NCBI GenBank assembly: GCA_028583605.1 | Contig: CM053328.1 | Coordinates: 15,311,107 to 15,375,106 of the forward strand | Source of the DNA: Dastarcus helophoroides | Lineage: Eukaryota; Arthropoda; Insecta; Coleoptera; Bothrideridae | Direction of reading: 5' to 3' | DNA: 64,000 nucleotides | Shown: positions 1 to 12,320 of the stretch, in pieces | How the letters are laid out: every line of letters starts with the position of its first letter | Position numbering within the stretch: position 1 is the first letter of the stretch | Made by a program: the position numbers and the translations under genes | The notes under the pieces: generated by a model | What the model saw: only the letters and a program-made list of their open reading frames with translations | What the model was told of the DNA's origin: nothing | Database searches by the model: none

Positions 1-1614
1 TTCACACCACTTAAGTGTATTAAGCTATGGAGCTTTGAAGGCTCCAAATTTGGAAATGGTGGTGATGATTTCTCTTCCACAGTCATCTGGAAACGAAATA
101 ATTCCATGAGTAAGTGAATTTGACGCTTGGGCGAGGTACTTTGGAAATTACTATGAGAACAATATTTTAATAGTGGTTGATGGATACCCCACGAATGCTG
201 TATAAAAAGTACCAAGATTGCTGAAAGGCACTAATGTCACAATGATGAGCATGGGAAAAATAAATTTTGCTCTATTCTTAGGAGGTGCCTAAACTTAAAA
301 GATAGTTTCAGTCATTACACAGGCTAATACAAACCCTTGCGAAAATGGTTGGGGCTGGAAAAAGTTTCCTTGTAAACATACAGGTTGAACCAAATTTCAC
401 TTCCACTACAGGGCGCTCGGAAACCACTAGAAATACAAGGAAGCTTCAGCGGACAAGGTAGAGCAGAATTTAATGTCTAATAATATTCCGCTGAGAAAAC
501 AATTAAATTCCAGTTCGTCTTGATTTTGTTTAGAAAAAACTGAAAATCGCCATTGTTAATAATCAGCTGTATTTTGTTTATTTGAAGTCCGATCGAAAAA
601 AATCAAAAACTAACTAGTTGCTTTTTAGGGCCTTTTCATTGGCGTACGTTAATTTTTTCTAAAGATAACTGTTCCTGAGAAAATTATACCCAGTGTGTTA
701 TTTCTTATGGAAGCTATATTGATTTTTTTTATTCTCGAATTCAGCATATTTTCTGATTAACTTAATGTATGTCATGGCATACTTCAAATGTGGCAAAGTG
801 GATTAAATAAGGCAGTTTATTATTTAAAAACAAATAAATTATAGTACGTAGTGCAATCGCTATAGCTTTTAATAATAAAAAATACAGTCCCCAGAAAAGC
901 AACAGTTATTATTAAAAAACCAAAAATATACAAACTGTATAATATTGAAACATTTATTAATACTCGTAATGGGTATGATTCTCTTTAAATGACGTAATTC
1001 TCAGAACATTCTAAGAATTTTATTAGGAGCGACTTTTCCATGACTCATATCCAAGTGTGCGTTCTAGACTAGGGATGTATATCTGAGATCGATTAATCGA
1101 AAAATCGATTTTTTCAAGTCTTAAGGTCGATTTTTTAGATCGATCTCAAATCTAGGATCGATCTAAGGAACGATTCAAAAATCCTAAGAATTGGATCGAT
1201 TTACCTTAGATGCAGGTCACTAAATTTAATGAAAAATTTTTTTTATTTGTTATGTAAGTGTATTTATGTCGTATTATTATCTACTTCCATCTACTAGTAA
1301 TAACTGCATTAATAAGCCAACCGATGGAGCTTTAACATTTCTTTTCATTCATTATGTCGTTGACTGAATAGAAAAGATAACTGTGGTGCAGTGTTGCCAC
1401 ATATTTGAAGGTAAAATTCCGTACATACGCAGTTAAAATTACCATATATTCAGAAAAATTACTCTACCTTATTTTATTACCTGTTACCGATCTTAAAAAC
1501 TTTAATTTAGTGATTGAAAACGTTACACGCGTATTAAGAAATACACTCCAAAATTTGAAAAAAGTTTATTTACTTTTTTTGAAGTAAAAATTACAAGAGC
1601 ATAGAAAGGACATC

Positions 1615-2350
1615 AATTTGAAAAAAAATTATCACGGAATGTTGACTTTTTCTCTTCTAAATCTCGAGATTAAACTCAAAGTTTCGACTTTAATATCAAA
1701 ATTTCGAAAAAAATCGAAATTTGGGGTTTAGAGTCGAAATTTCTAGAAAAAGGTAGAAATTTCAATTTTTAAATCGAAATTTAACGAAATGTTACCAAGG
1801 AGTAGAAAGGACATTGATTTAAAAAAATGTTATTTAAAAATTTCGACTCTTCTCAAAGTTCGACTTTTATTTCAAGTTTCGACTTTTTTCTTAAATTTTG
1901 ACTTTTTTTCTCAAAATTTTGACCTTTTTCGCGAAATTTCGTTTTTTTCTCAAATTTTAACTTTTTTCTTGAAATTTTGACCTTAATATAGAAATTTCGA
2001 CATTTTCTGGAAATTTCGACTTTAAAGTCAAAATTTCGACCTTTTTTTTCAAAATTTCAACTTGTTTTTCTCAAAATTTTGACTTTTTTCTCGAAATCTC
2101 CACTTTTTATCAAATTTCGACTTTTTTCTCAAATTTCTACTTTTTTCCCGGAATTTCGACTTACGTTTTTCTCAAATTTCGACTCTTCTCAAAATTTCGA
2201 GCTTATAAGGTCGAAGTTTCGACTTTTTCTCAAATTTGAACTTTTTTTTCAAATTCTGACTTTTTTCTCGAAATTTTGATCTTAATCACGAAATTTCGAA
2301 GCAGAACTCGAAATTTCGACTTTTTTTGAAATATAAATTTTAATCTCGAA
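1615..2350 (-). repeat. 20-bp satellite block, minus orientation
   Basis: Degenerate tandem copies of a unit that reads GTCGAAATTT plus an A-rich spacer on the minus strand; on the plus strand it appears as TTTCGAC followed by T-rich spacers. Short open frames here are low-complexity and rich in F, L and K, with no gene evidence. Confidence 0.8.
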
Positions 2351-2514
2351 ATTTCTAAGAAAAAGACCAAAATTTGCTAATTAAAAATAGCAATTATTGG
2401 TCGCACCCTACTACCAGTTGTCAAGATTGTTGGGAAAGAGGAGTAGTGGGACGTAACTGTCGTCTGCCTAATTTAACCATAGAGTGTACTTCTGGATTCT
2501 GGAGTGTACTTATT

Positions 2515-3265
2515 ATAGAGCGACTTATTCTCGAAATTTCGAGAAAAAAATTCGATATCAAAGTCGAAATTCCGAGATGAAAGTCGAAATTTCGAGATTA
2601 ATCTCGGAATTTTAGCAAAAAAGTTGAAATTTCAAGAAAAAAGTCGAATTTTCGAGAAAAAAGTCGAAATTTTGAGTGTAAAGTCGAAATTTTGGGTTCA
2701 AAGCCGAAATTTTGAGTTTAAATCCGAAATTTCGAGATTAAAGTCAAAATTTCGAGAAAAAAGTTGACATTTCGAGAAAAAAGTCAAAATCTCTTAAAAT
2801 ATTTTTTTAAATCAATGTTTTTTTTTACGCTTTTGTAAAATGTCGAAATTTCAAAATATAATTTTTTTCAATCAATGCCTTTCTACGCTTTTGTAAAATG
2901 TGGATTTTGAACTCGAAATTCCGAATTTTTTCTCGAAAATTCTACTTTAACCTTGAAATGTCAAGAAAAAGTCGAAATTTTGGGTAATAAAAAATTGAAT
3001 TTACTGAACGTATCCTGCTGCTAAGTGTCAATATTAAATTGTAAAAGAGTTGGTGCTGAGAATATAGTCTTATATTCTAAGGGTTGATGGGGTTTAACTG
3101 TCATCTGCCTAACTTAATCATAGAATAAGAAATTTCGACTTATCTTTTGAAATTTCGTGAAAAAAAGTTGAAATTTCGAGATTAAAGTCGAAATTTTGAC
3201 TTTATCTATGACATTTACCCAAAACAAGTCGAAATTTGGAGAATAAAGTAGAAATTTCCACTTTA
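2515..3265 (+). repeat. 20-bp satellite block, plus orientation
   Basis: This is the clearest copy of the satellite. Between about 2650 and 2790 successive units starting GTCGAAATTT recur every 20 bp, with a variable A-rich second half. An unrelated insert containing TCTGCCTAA appears at about 2463 and again at about 3105. Confidence 0.85.
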
Positions 3266-4899
3266 ATTTCCAGTTTAAACTTCATATTTCTAAATAAATT
3301 TTTGTAAATAAATGCCCTTTCTACATCTTCGTAAAAAACCAAAAATGCATAAATAAAAAACAAAGCAGAAAATAAATATGTATCGGATTTTTCTAATTAG
3401 GAATAAATAATTAAAATATAAATATTAGTGTTTAAAATCCAAGAAAAAACTTTCAAAATTAAACTACGCCAATTCATAGTTATCATTCAATTTTTCTTTT
3501 ATTAGAAATGTTTAATAATTTCACCCACAAGGCGATTTATCGGAAATCGATCTTTCAGCACCCAATTTTATCGGAAATCGATACTTTTGGTCACGATTCG
3601 AATCGTCCAAAAATCGATTATTTTAAAAAGGAATGGACATCTCTATTCCAGACTTCTCTAGAAGTTAAGTATTCTAAGACGGATAATTTGCAGAAATAGG
3701 AGAGTTATTTTTAATGTTAGTTTGTTATATATTTCACATTACAACGAGTAAGTATTTAAGGATAAAAGAATTTTTGTAAAATTTGCCGACAAATTTTTTA
3801 GAACATCTACACCTTTCTACAGAATTACGCCTTTTAAAGGGGTGTATGAATGTTACGATTGTTACTATAACTGTTTCAATACTGCACAGTTTGTTACATT
3901 ATTTTTGGTTTTCCAATAATTATTGTTACGTAATTAGGTACTGTATTTTCATTATTAAAACTTATGGCACTTGCATCGGCTACCATAATTTTTTTTAAAT
4001 AATAAATTACTTCATTTAATCTACTTTGCCACATTTGAAGTATGGCATGTCATATATCAACTTAATCAGAAAGATATGCTGATATTCGAAAATAATAAAA
4101 TTCAATATGGCTTCCATAAAAAATAACGAAGTTGACAAAATTTCCTTGGAAATAGTTGAATTTAGAATAAAATAACGTACCTAAATGAAAAGACCTTGAA
4201 AAGCAACTAATAACAGTTTTTGATTTTTTTCAATCGAACTTTAAATAAACAAGTTACAGCTGATTTTCAGTTTTTTTTTAATAAAATCAAGACTCCTCAG
4301 TCAACTTTATTTCATGCAGCTGTAGAAAATCAAGGCTGAAGTGTTCTATAATCTGCAAACACTTCCGACTAGTATAAACGTCTTGGAAGTATTTTGCTAC
4401 GGTAATGAAGAGGACGGTACTTTTGGCATAATAGTAGAAGACATTAGCCTGAGTCTTCCAGCAGAATGTAGAAAAACTTTGCCTTCCCTAAACATGTTAA
4501 GCAAATGAAAGGGTAACGAAATCTCGGAGTGGTAATTATTAATGGAAAATATGTCGTTTTAACAATCAATAATAAAACCTTCCTATATTAATGTTTTCAC
4601 TACTATTTTACAGTTAAGAAACATTTATTGCAAAACATTTATAGGTGGTTTTTATTCTGCTTTTTTTCCATTTCATGTATTCGTAGCTCGCTTTTTTTAG
4701 TTTAGAAGGTTTAGACAAAAAAATGTATATGTTGCAGTAAATTTAATGCTTTTACAATTAATAATATCCGTTGTTGCGCTAGATTGCTTAGAAAAAAAGT
4801 TATACGAAAAAAAGCCCGATATTTTAAGAGATTTTTTAGCATTGCATGTTAAGTACATGACTTTTAATGTCGAAAACCTAGTTTTTTTATCCCTACTTT

Positions 4900-7460
4900 A
4901 TACTAAGAAATAAAAAAAAAATCAGACATTTTGCAAGGCAACATAAATAATTTGACCGGATTAATTTTAGAGACCAAAATAGGCCGAAACTTCAATTTAC
5001 ATTCGGGTTTTAAAAATAAAATTTTGAGAAAAAATTCATCATTTATAAAAGGAATTCTAGATTTTACCCCATACTTATTTCCTTTTGGAAGTTGAAATTT
5101 TAGTAAAAGAATATGTAGATATATAATTTTTAAGTGCAAGGTGAAAAAATTCAGAAAAAAGTGAATATGTAAGAAAAAATCTCAAAGTTAATAATAATAA
5201 TATATCCTCAAATTTTCGAGTTTAAAATGTAAACACGGAATTTTGAAAAACCAGCCCAAACCAGAAAAAATTGAATCCTGTTTTAAAAAATTAAATTTTA
5301 AAATAAAATTTCCAGAAATAGTTACTTCGAAATTTCGAGAGAAAAAATTGAAACTCTAAAATTCTATAAAAAGTGTACGTTTGGAGTTTTTAGTAGAAAT
5401 TTTGGACAACAAATTTAAGGTTTAAACTTGGAGTTATGCATAGAAACTCAACATGTCGAAAAAAACTCGTAATTTATGTATTAAAAAATTCTCAATCTAA
5501 ATTTTGGATTTTAATCCCGAAAATTTGATTTCCAACTCGAATATTGGAATTTTTTTGAAGTTCCTGACGGTTAATTAAATCCTTGATTTCATTAGTCCTT
5601 AATTTGCCTTAACCATAAGCTTAAACATTGTAAATTTAAGTCGAGGACAAAAATGAAACATTTCGAGATTAAACTTGATATTTAAAAAAAATAATAATTA
5701 AAGTTTTTTCTAGATATGTACTCACTTTTTTCTATCGAAATTTCAACTTTGAACTTAAAATTTATAAACACAACTAGCAGATACCCTCGCTTTCATCTGT
5801 GCGAAAGAAGAGAATGAATTGTCAAATTGTATTTGAAGAACTCTTTTTTTACTGAAAATTTCGAATTATTTTGATCATTTTGAGAGTACGACTCTTTTCA
5901 AAATATTTTCTCGTTCGACTCCCAAAATTTCTACTTTTTCTCGAAATGTTGACTTAATTTTTTTCGAAGATTTGACGTTTTTTGAAAACTCCAATTTCTT
6001 TAAAATTCTTCCTTTTTTGGGAACTTTCTTTTGATCATTTCTGTCTTTATTAAAAATTTTCTTGATTATAAATTTTAACATTTTTGAAATGTTTCAAATT
6101 TTTTAAAATATTTTGACTTTAGCTTGAAGTTTTGAATTGTTTGAAAAATTTTGACCTTTTACATTTTTGATCTTATTTAATTTTGGCCTTTTTTCGAAAT
6201 TCCCCTCTTGTTATTGAAAATGTATACTTTTTTTTTTAATTTTGATTGCAAATCTGACGGCTTTTAAATTCGAGTTTTTAAAACATCTCAACTCTTTATG
6301 AAAATTTGAATTTTTGAAAGTTTCGACTTTTGAAAACATTGACTCACCTGACGTGCTTGTTTTTCTTTAAATTCGACTTTTTTTAATTTTGGCTTCTCGT
6401 CGTGACGATTTTTCCAAAAAATCTTTTGGCTTTACATTTTGATAACTTTGAATTTCCAAATTTTCATTTTCCATTTTTTCCAAATTTGAATTTAATTTGT
6501 TCAAACCTTTTACAACTCACTTCTTAAGATTTTGATCTATTTTTGAATTCTTTGAAAATTTTCGGACATAATTTTGATTTTTTGAGTTTCTTTTCAAAAT
6601 TTTGAATTTTTCATAAATCTAATTATGCCGAAATCTTGTTTTTTTAAACCTCTACTGTTTTCCAAAATATCCACTTTTTTTTAACATTTCCACCTTTGTT
6701 CAAACTTTTGACTATTTCCTCGAAGTTTTTACCTTTTTTTAAATTTCGAATTTTTATCAAAATTTTCGATTTTTTTCTCAAAGTTTCGACTTTCATATAG
6801 TAAACTCGACTTTAAAAATTAATATACAAATCTTGTCCCATGAAACCAAAAAAGATTAAAAAATACAACGAAAGTTGTTTTAACGCGTTTCGATAGCCAA
6901 GCTATCATCTATCATCTTTAGAGAGATAAAGAAAAGTCCAACCCACAAAAAAATTTCAACTTTTCAGATGTTCGAACTTTCTTCAGAATTTTCACTTTTT
7001 TAAAATTTCGACTTTTTAACATTGAATTTAAAGAATCGGATTTTCTAAATTTCGACTTTTTAAAATTTTGAATAAACTGTATAAAACGAATACGAGACTT
7101 AAATAAATTTCGATTTAAAATAAAATTTTAAAACCTACTATTTTGGAATTAAAACTGAACATTTTTTAAAGAAGTCCAAATTTAGAAAAATTTTCGACTT
7201 TAAAACGTAGCTAAGCTTTTTTCAACATAGGAATGTTGAAAAAAAAGCTGAAGTCAAATTTTGGCTTTAAGTTAAAAATTTCTACAAAACTGTCACTTGA
7301 AATTTTAAATTGAAATGCAAATTTCAAGAAAAAAGTTTAAATTGTCTTGTAAAAAATATTCCTCAACATTTCAAGTTAAACGGCGGAAGTGCCAAATTTA
7401 AGCCAACATTTTGAGTTTGTTTAAAAATTAAACGTTTAGAAGTTTATATTAAAAAAGCAA
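4900..7460. repeat. Degenerate satellite block, mixed orientation
   Basis: AT-rich DNA with frequent CGAAATTT or AAATTTCG cores. It is mainly TTTCGAC (minus) from 5700 to 7030 and more plus-like near 5200-5500 and 7050-7350. No gene is recognisable. A fragment of the Penelope-like terminal repeat interrupts it at 6825-6950. Confidence 0.65.
6825..6950 (-). mobile_element. Penelope-like terminal repeat fragment
   Basis: It contains TTGTCCCATGAAACC, then an AACGCGTTTCGATAGCC segment, matching fragments at 12132, 40740, 41745 and 48690. On the minus strand it reads stem GATAGC / GCTATC followed by GAAACGCGTT, the 3' half of a hammerhead-like core. The CTGA box is mutated to CTAA and GATA-rich sequence is inserted, so this copy is probably inactive. 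Confidence 0.5.
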
Positions 7461-8139
7461 ACTCTGATCACCTGCAAAAATTTGGATAAATTCGTGTGGA
7501 GACAACGACGTCAATTCTCTATGTGTATAGGCAAGTTTAAATACAATCGCATGTATTATTCATTGCATACATTTTAAGTGGTTTTTAATGCCCCTTTTAA
7601 TCACCTTAAAGGGTGAATTTTGTAAAATCCTCTTCCAGTGCTCACCTACGTATTATGGGAAAAATTTTTGTGAAATTTCTTGTCCCTACATGCACCAGTT
7701 TAGTCTGTGTGTTGTCTGTCAGTCAGTGCTTACAGATTTATTAGGTAGAAGTCCAATTATTCGGTTAAGAAATTTAAGCTTTAACATCATATTTAGAGAA
7801 AAAGTTTGGATGACAGGCTCAAAATTGACATAAATAAAATTCTACATTTAACACGCATTTTTGATAAATCAGATAACCTAAATTCTAATAAAATTACGAC
7901 TTTTTTTGATAAGCCTCTAGAATAGAAAAATTTTAAGGTTAAAGATCAAAATTTCCCCAGAAACCTTAAAATTTCTTAAAAAGTCGACGGTCGATCTCAA
8001 GCTAATATCCGCATGCGGAAGAAATGAAGAAATATGACTCTTAAAAAGTATATAGCAGGAATGGCCAACAAGTTGATCGCGATCGACCGGTCGATCGCGA
8101 AACGTTTTTTGGTCGATCATGATCGATATAAGTTTTATT

Positions 8140-9870
8140 TAAAACGTGTGAATTCGATATTTTTGTCGAAATTTCGAATCTTAAGATTTAAATGTTTAGG
8201 AATAAACAATTAAAATTTCATGGGGGAAACGTCGAAATTAAAAATACAGAATAAAAAATAAAAGAGAAAAAAAAAACATTTACGAAACAAAATCACAAAG
8301 CTTTGAATACAGAAATTTACCGAAACTATAATTTCCAAATTTTCAAAAACTACAAACTTCGAAATAAAGATCAAAATTTTGAAAAATAAATAAAAAGGCA
8401 CAATTTTGACTAGCCAAGAATTTAAAGTTAAAAAAAAGTCAAAATTTGGAATTTATATAATCAATAATCTTTTTCTCGGCATATCGACTTTAGTGTTTAA
8501 AAGCGAGAATAAAAGGTAAATGATAATTTGAGTTAAAACCCAGAGCAAATGGGAAATTTGAAAAAAAATTGAAATTTAAATTTATACTTTAAACTTGAAA
8601 CTTAAAAAACGCCGCAAAAAATTAAGTCTTAAAAAATATAAATTTTGAGATTTAGTTGATTTAATTTAAAAAAGAAAACATCGAAATTTGAATTCTATGA
8701 AAAAAAGTTGAATGTCTGAAAAGCATGGATTTTTTTATTTCATCCAAGTTGAGTTAATCAAGATTTTGAAAATAAGACAGAACTTTTAACAAAATGTCCA
8801 ACTGAAACTCGAGGTCTCGAGAAGAAAGAACTTTTGAAAAAGTTCAATATCTCGGACACTTTTAAAATTTTCGGTTTAAGCCAAGAAAAAAAAATTCGGA
8901 GTTCTACGAAAGGTTCACATTTCGACAAATACGTAAATATCTCTAAATAGGTCGAATTAAAAAAAAATATTGAAATGTTAAATTTTTCGAATTTACACTT
9001 AATATTTCAAATAAATTAAATACTCCAACGGAAAATAAAAATATGTTTAAATTCATTTTAGATTTTCAAGCCGAAGACAAGAAATAAAAACTTCAAAATT
9101 GAAAATGTAGACCCGTAATTTTAAAGAAAGGATTAAAATTTCGCAGTTAACAGGCAAGATTTTAAAAAAAAAGTAGAAAGCTTTAGAAAAAGTCGAAATT
9201 TAGATCTTTAAAATCGAAACTTTCGAAAAAAAAAGTAAACATCTTAAGTTTAAAGCTAGAAATGTTACTTGTCGGAACATTTGTCAGCATTCGAGTTGGA
9301 CATACCAAACTGACGAGATCTAACAAGATTGAAACCGGTATTTGGTTTCCAAACTTCGAATCTAATAAATCTTCAAACCTATTGGTCTCTGTATTAGAAT
9401 AGAAACGTCAGGAAAAAAATATTAGTTAATATGTGTTATTTACCGCCATCGCCAATCTAAGAATACATTTTTATTTATTTTTGACGTTACAATTGCAATT
9501 TTGGGAAAAATAATTTCAAGTCAGAATTAAAAAAAAATCTAAATTTCAAGAAAATAATAAAGTTTTAAGAAATAAATTTATAACTTAGAATCAAGGTTTT
9601 AACAAAAATCAAAATCTCTAAAGAAAACAATTTCGAAAAAAATTAAGACATTTATAAAAAATTTTACACAAATAAAAAAATTGAGAAAGAAGTCCAAGTT
9701 TCGAAAATAAAGTCTTAATTTACACTTAGTTTACACTTTTTGTGAAATAAATATCGTTAATTATGTGTTATTTGTGAAATTTTGATTAAAAAAACTCAAC
9801 ATTTCTAAATCAAACTCAAAAATCCTAAAAAATAAGTTAATTGAGCATTTTATTTCTTCAGAAAATATAA
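8140..9870 (+). repeat. Degenerate satellite block, plus orientation
   Basis: Dense, diverged GTCGAAATTT-like units with A-rich spacers. No coding potential, RNA gene or intact transposon end was recognised between the inverted-strand DNA before 8140 and the solo LTR at 9879. Confidence 0.65.
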
Positions 9871-10058
9871 GAACATATTGTTACGAAGTAGTGGTTGTAA
9901 AATTTGTATTAGTAATTGTGTAATCTAAAGAACTGCCTAGAAACATTTGTTAATGGGAAGCGGCGGCGAAAATGAATCATAGGATAGATAAGCATTCTAG
10001 ACTTTTCCGCGAGCGATAGTCCGATCTGTAGAGAGGTCCGTTCTAGAAACCGGCACGG

Positions 10059-10092
10059 TATAAATACGCGATCGTCTTTCCCTTAATTCAGT
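10059..10092 (+). promoter_or_regulatory. LTR core promoter (TATA box and initiator)
   Basis: TATAAATA lies at 10059-10066. A TCAGT initiator-like motif at 10088-10092 follows at about 29 bp, the usual arthropod spacing. This fits the U3/R boundary of the solo LTR. Any transcript would now run into the hAT-like insertion at 10144. Confidence 0.5.
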
Positions 10093-12131
10093 CAGTCTGA
10101 TATTCAGATAGTTAGATAGTCGAATAGTTAAGTGAATCATAATCAGGGGCGGCCTTTTGGGGGTGGCAAGCAGGGCAACCGCCCCGGGCCTCGCTCTTGC
10201 AGGGGGCCTCGCGCACTCGCGCGATAGTGCGAATTTTAATGTTTGTTTGAATTTCGCGCCTTGCGCCGCGCGTTGTAAAACTCGAACTCGCTGCTCTCTT
10301 GCGTGGTAGTTATGGCGCGGATATCTGTCTCATTCGCTCCAATGAATGTTTTTTCCTTCTTTTTCACATTGACGAAATTTCGTATCAGTGGCACAAGTGC
10401 TGCCAACCTGCAAGGGCTCAACAAAACCTGAAAGTACCCATTTTCTTCATGTTTACGATTCGGGGAATTCCCGTGTTTCATTTCACCTGTCAACTGACGT
10501 CGAGCTATACTTTTATATTAGAGCGGACGTCATTTCTAAATCTTTGATTCTTTTAAGACATTAATTAAGAATTTGTTATCTTTGTGTTTATTAATTTTCT
10601 TAATTTCCAATAAACAAGTTTAAAAGTCTAAATTTATTTATAACTTTGCATTTCTTGTCAGCATCATTATTAAAACTCATGCGCGTAGGCAGGATTTCAG
10701 TTCAGGGAGGGGCAAGAATATTTTTGTAAAACTGATAAAAAAATAAAACCGAAAAACGTTCCGGTTGAGTATATGTATATTTTCATGTAATTACATGAAC
10801 TGAGGAATCGAATTTTCAGATTAATTTTGAAATTTGAAAATAAAGCCGAACTTTGCGAAAACAGTCAAAAAATTGAATATAAAATAAAAACCGAACCTTT
10901 TGGAAAACTTCGAAAACTGTCGAAATTTCGAATATTTCGAAATATAATGATTTTTGAAAAATACCGTCGAAATGTCGAAAAAAAGATTGAAATATCTTGA
11001 AGAAAAGTGAACATTTTCAACCAAAAGTTTAATTTTGAGAGAGACGAATTTCGAGGAAAAAACGAATTTTGGTAAAAAGTTGGAATGTTTAGAAAATCGT
11101 GTTTACAATAAAATCCCTAACCTTTCGAAAAATCTCAAAAACTGTTGAAAATTCGAAAAAAATATATTTTTAAAGGTAGAGTTTTGTGAAGAAGACATAA
11201 TTTGCGGAAAAAGTTAGAACTTTCAGAAAAATTTTTCACTGTAAGTGGAGATTTCCAGAAGCATAAAACATCCCTATTTGAAGTATGAGTCAACATTTTC
11301 AGAATAAGACAAATATTGAGAAACATGAAAATTTCGGAAATTTAAATTAAAAAACAAATTCAGAAAAAACCGAATTCTAAATAAATGAAAGTTCAATTTT
11401 GAGATAAAAAAGTAGAATAAAGTCGTAATTTCGAAAGCGACGAATTTTGAGAAAAAACCTTATTTTGGAAAAGGGTTTTTTTAGAAAACCGAAATTTAAT
11501 AAAAACCCAACCTTTCGGAAGAACTCGAAAAATGCTGAAAATATCCTTAAAAATCAAATATTGTGAAAAAATTCGCAATTTCCAAAAACACTTTTCTCGA
11601 AATTTATTTTTATTATTCTAATTTTGACAAAATATTTAAATTTCAATAAAGAAAATGAATGTACAGCAAATCTTTTTCCCGAAATTACTCAAAAAAGGTT
11701 TTTTTCAACATTTTCAATTTTCGACAGTGGCGGCCTTTGGGGTGGCAAGCAGGGCAACCGCCCGGGGCCTCGCTCTTGTAGGGGGCCTCGCGCCCTCGCG
11801 CAATAGCACGAATTCTAATGTTCATTTGAATTTCGAGCCTTAACCGCGCATTATAAAACTGGACTCGCTGCTCCCTTGCATGATAGTTATCGCGTTGATA
11901 TCTGTCTCATTCGCTCCAATCAATGTTCCTTTCCTTCTCTTTCACATTGATGAAATTTCGTACCAGTGCCACAAGTGCAGCCAACTGCAAGGGTGTTTCA
12001 TTTCAGCTGTCAACTGTCGTCGGATTATGCTTTTATATTAGAGCAGTCGTCATCATTTCTAAATCCTTGATCCTTTTAAGACATTAATGCACCTTATTTA
12101 TCATGATTAATAGTTTGTTATCTTTGTGTTT

Positions 12132-12215
12132 AAAAATTGAAGGACAAAACTTGTCCCCTGAAGCCAAGAAGGATTTTTTTGAAGATACCCAAAGACCGGT
12201 CCGTTCCACCCAAAA
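12132..12215 (-). mobile_element. 84-bp Penelope-like terminal fragment inside A2
   Basis: Relative to A1 (near 10580-10600), A2 carries an extra segment bounded by the 12-bp direct repeat ATCTTTGTGTTT (12120-12131 and 12216-12227). The insert contains ACTTGTCCCCTGAAGCC and a GGTCCGTTCCACC end, both seen in the repeats at 41745 and 48692. It is a recent insertion of a partial element with its target duplication preserved. Confidence 0.7.
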
Positions 12216-12320
12216 ATCTTTGTGTTTATTAATTTTTCTTAGTTTCCAATAAACAATTTTAAAAGTCCAAATATATTTATTTATGACTTCTATTTCTAGT
12301 CAAGCATCATCATTGAAATT

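Larger units (their letters stand above)
520..4310. mobile_element. Large inverted-repeat element with satellite core
   Basis: Sequence around 520-970 reappears as its reverse complement around 3840-4310. Shared landmarks are the stretch with GGCATACTTCAAATGTGG near 774-794 and its complement near 4028-4047, and AAACTGAAAATC near 538-549 and its complement near 4262-4273. A weaker match continues inward to the CGAT-rich segments at 1080-1200 and 3525-3640. The interior is satellite, reading TTTCGAC in the left half and GTCGAAA in the right half, so the whole 3.8 kb is roughly a palindrome centred near 2.4 kb. No transposase could be read. The exact ends and a target-site duplication were not identified. 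It may be a fold-back DNA transposon or an inverted duplication. Confidence 0.6.

Noticed and set aside
115..345. Possible transposon protein relic (VVDGYPTNAV, then a stop, then GTNVTMMSMGKINFALFL)
   Set aside because: Coherent over about 60 residues but interrupted, and no family could be named with confidence.
1615..3265. Regular short repeats as a CRISPR array
   Set aside because: Units are contiguous and degenerate without unique spacers, and the DNA is eukaryotic.
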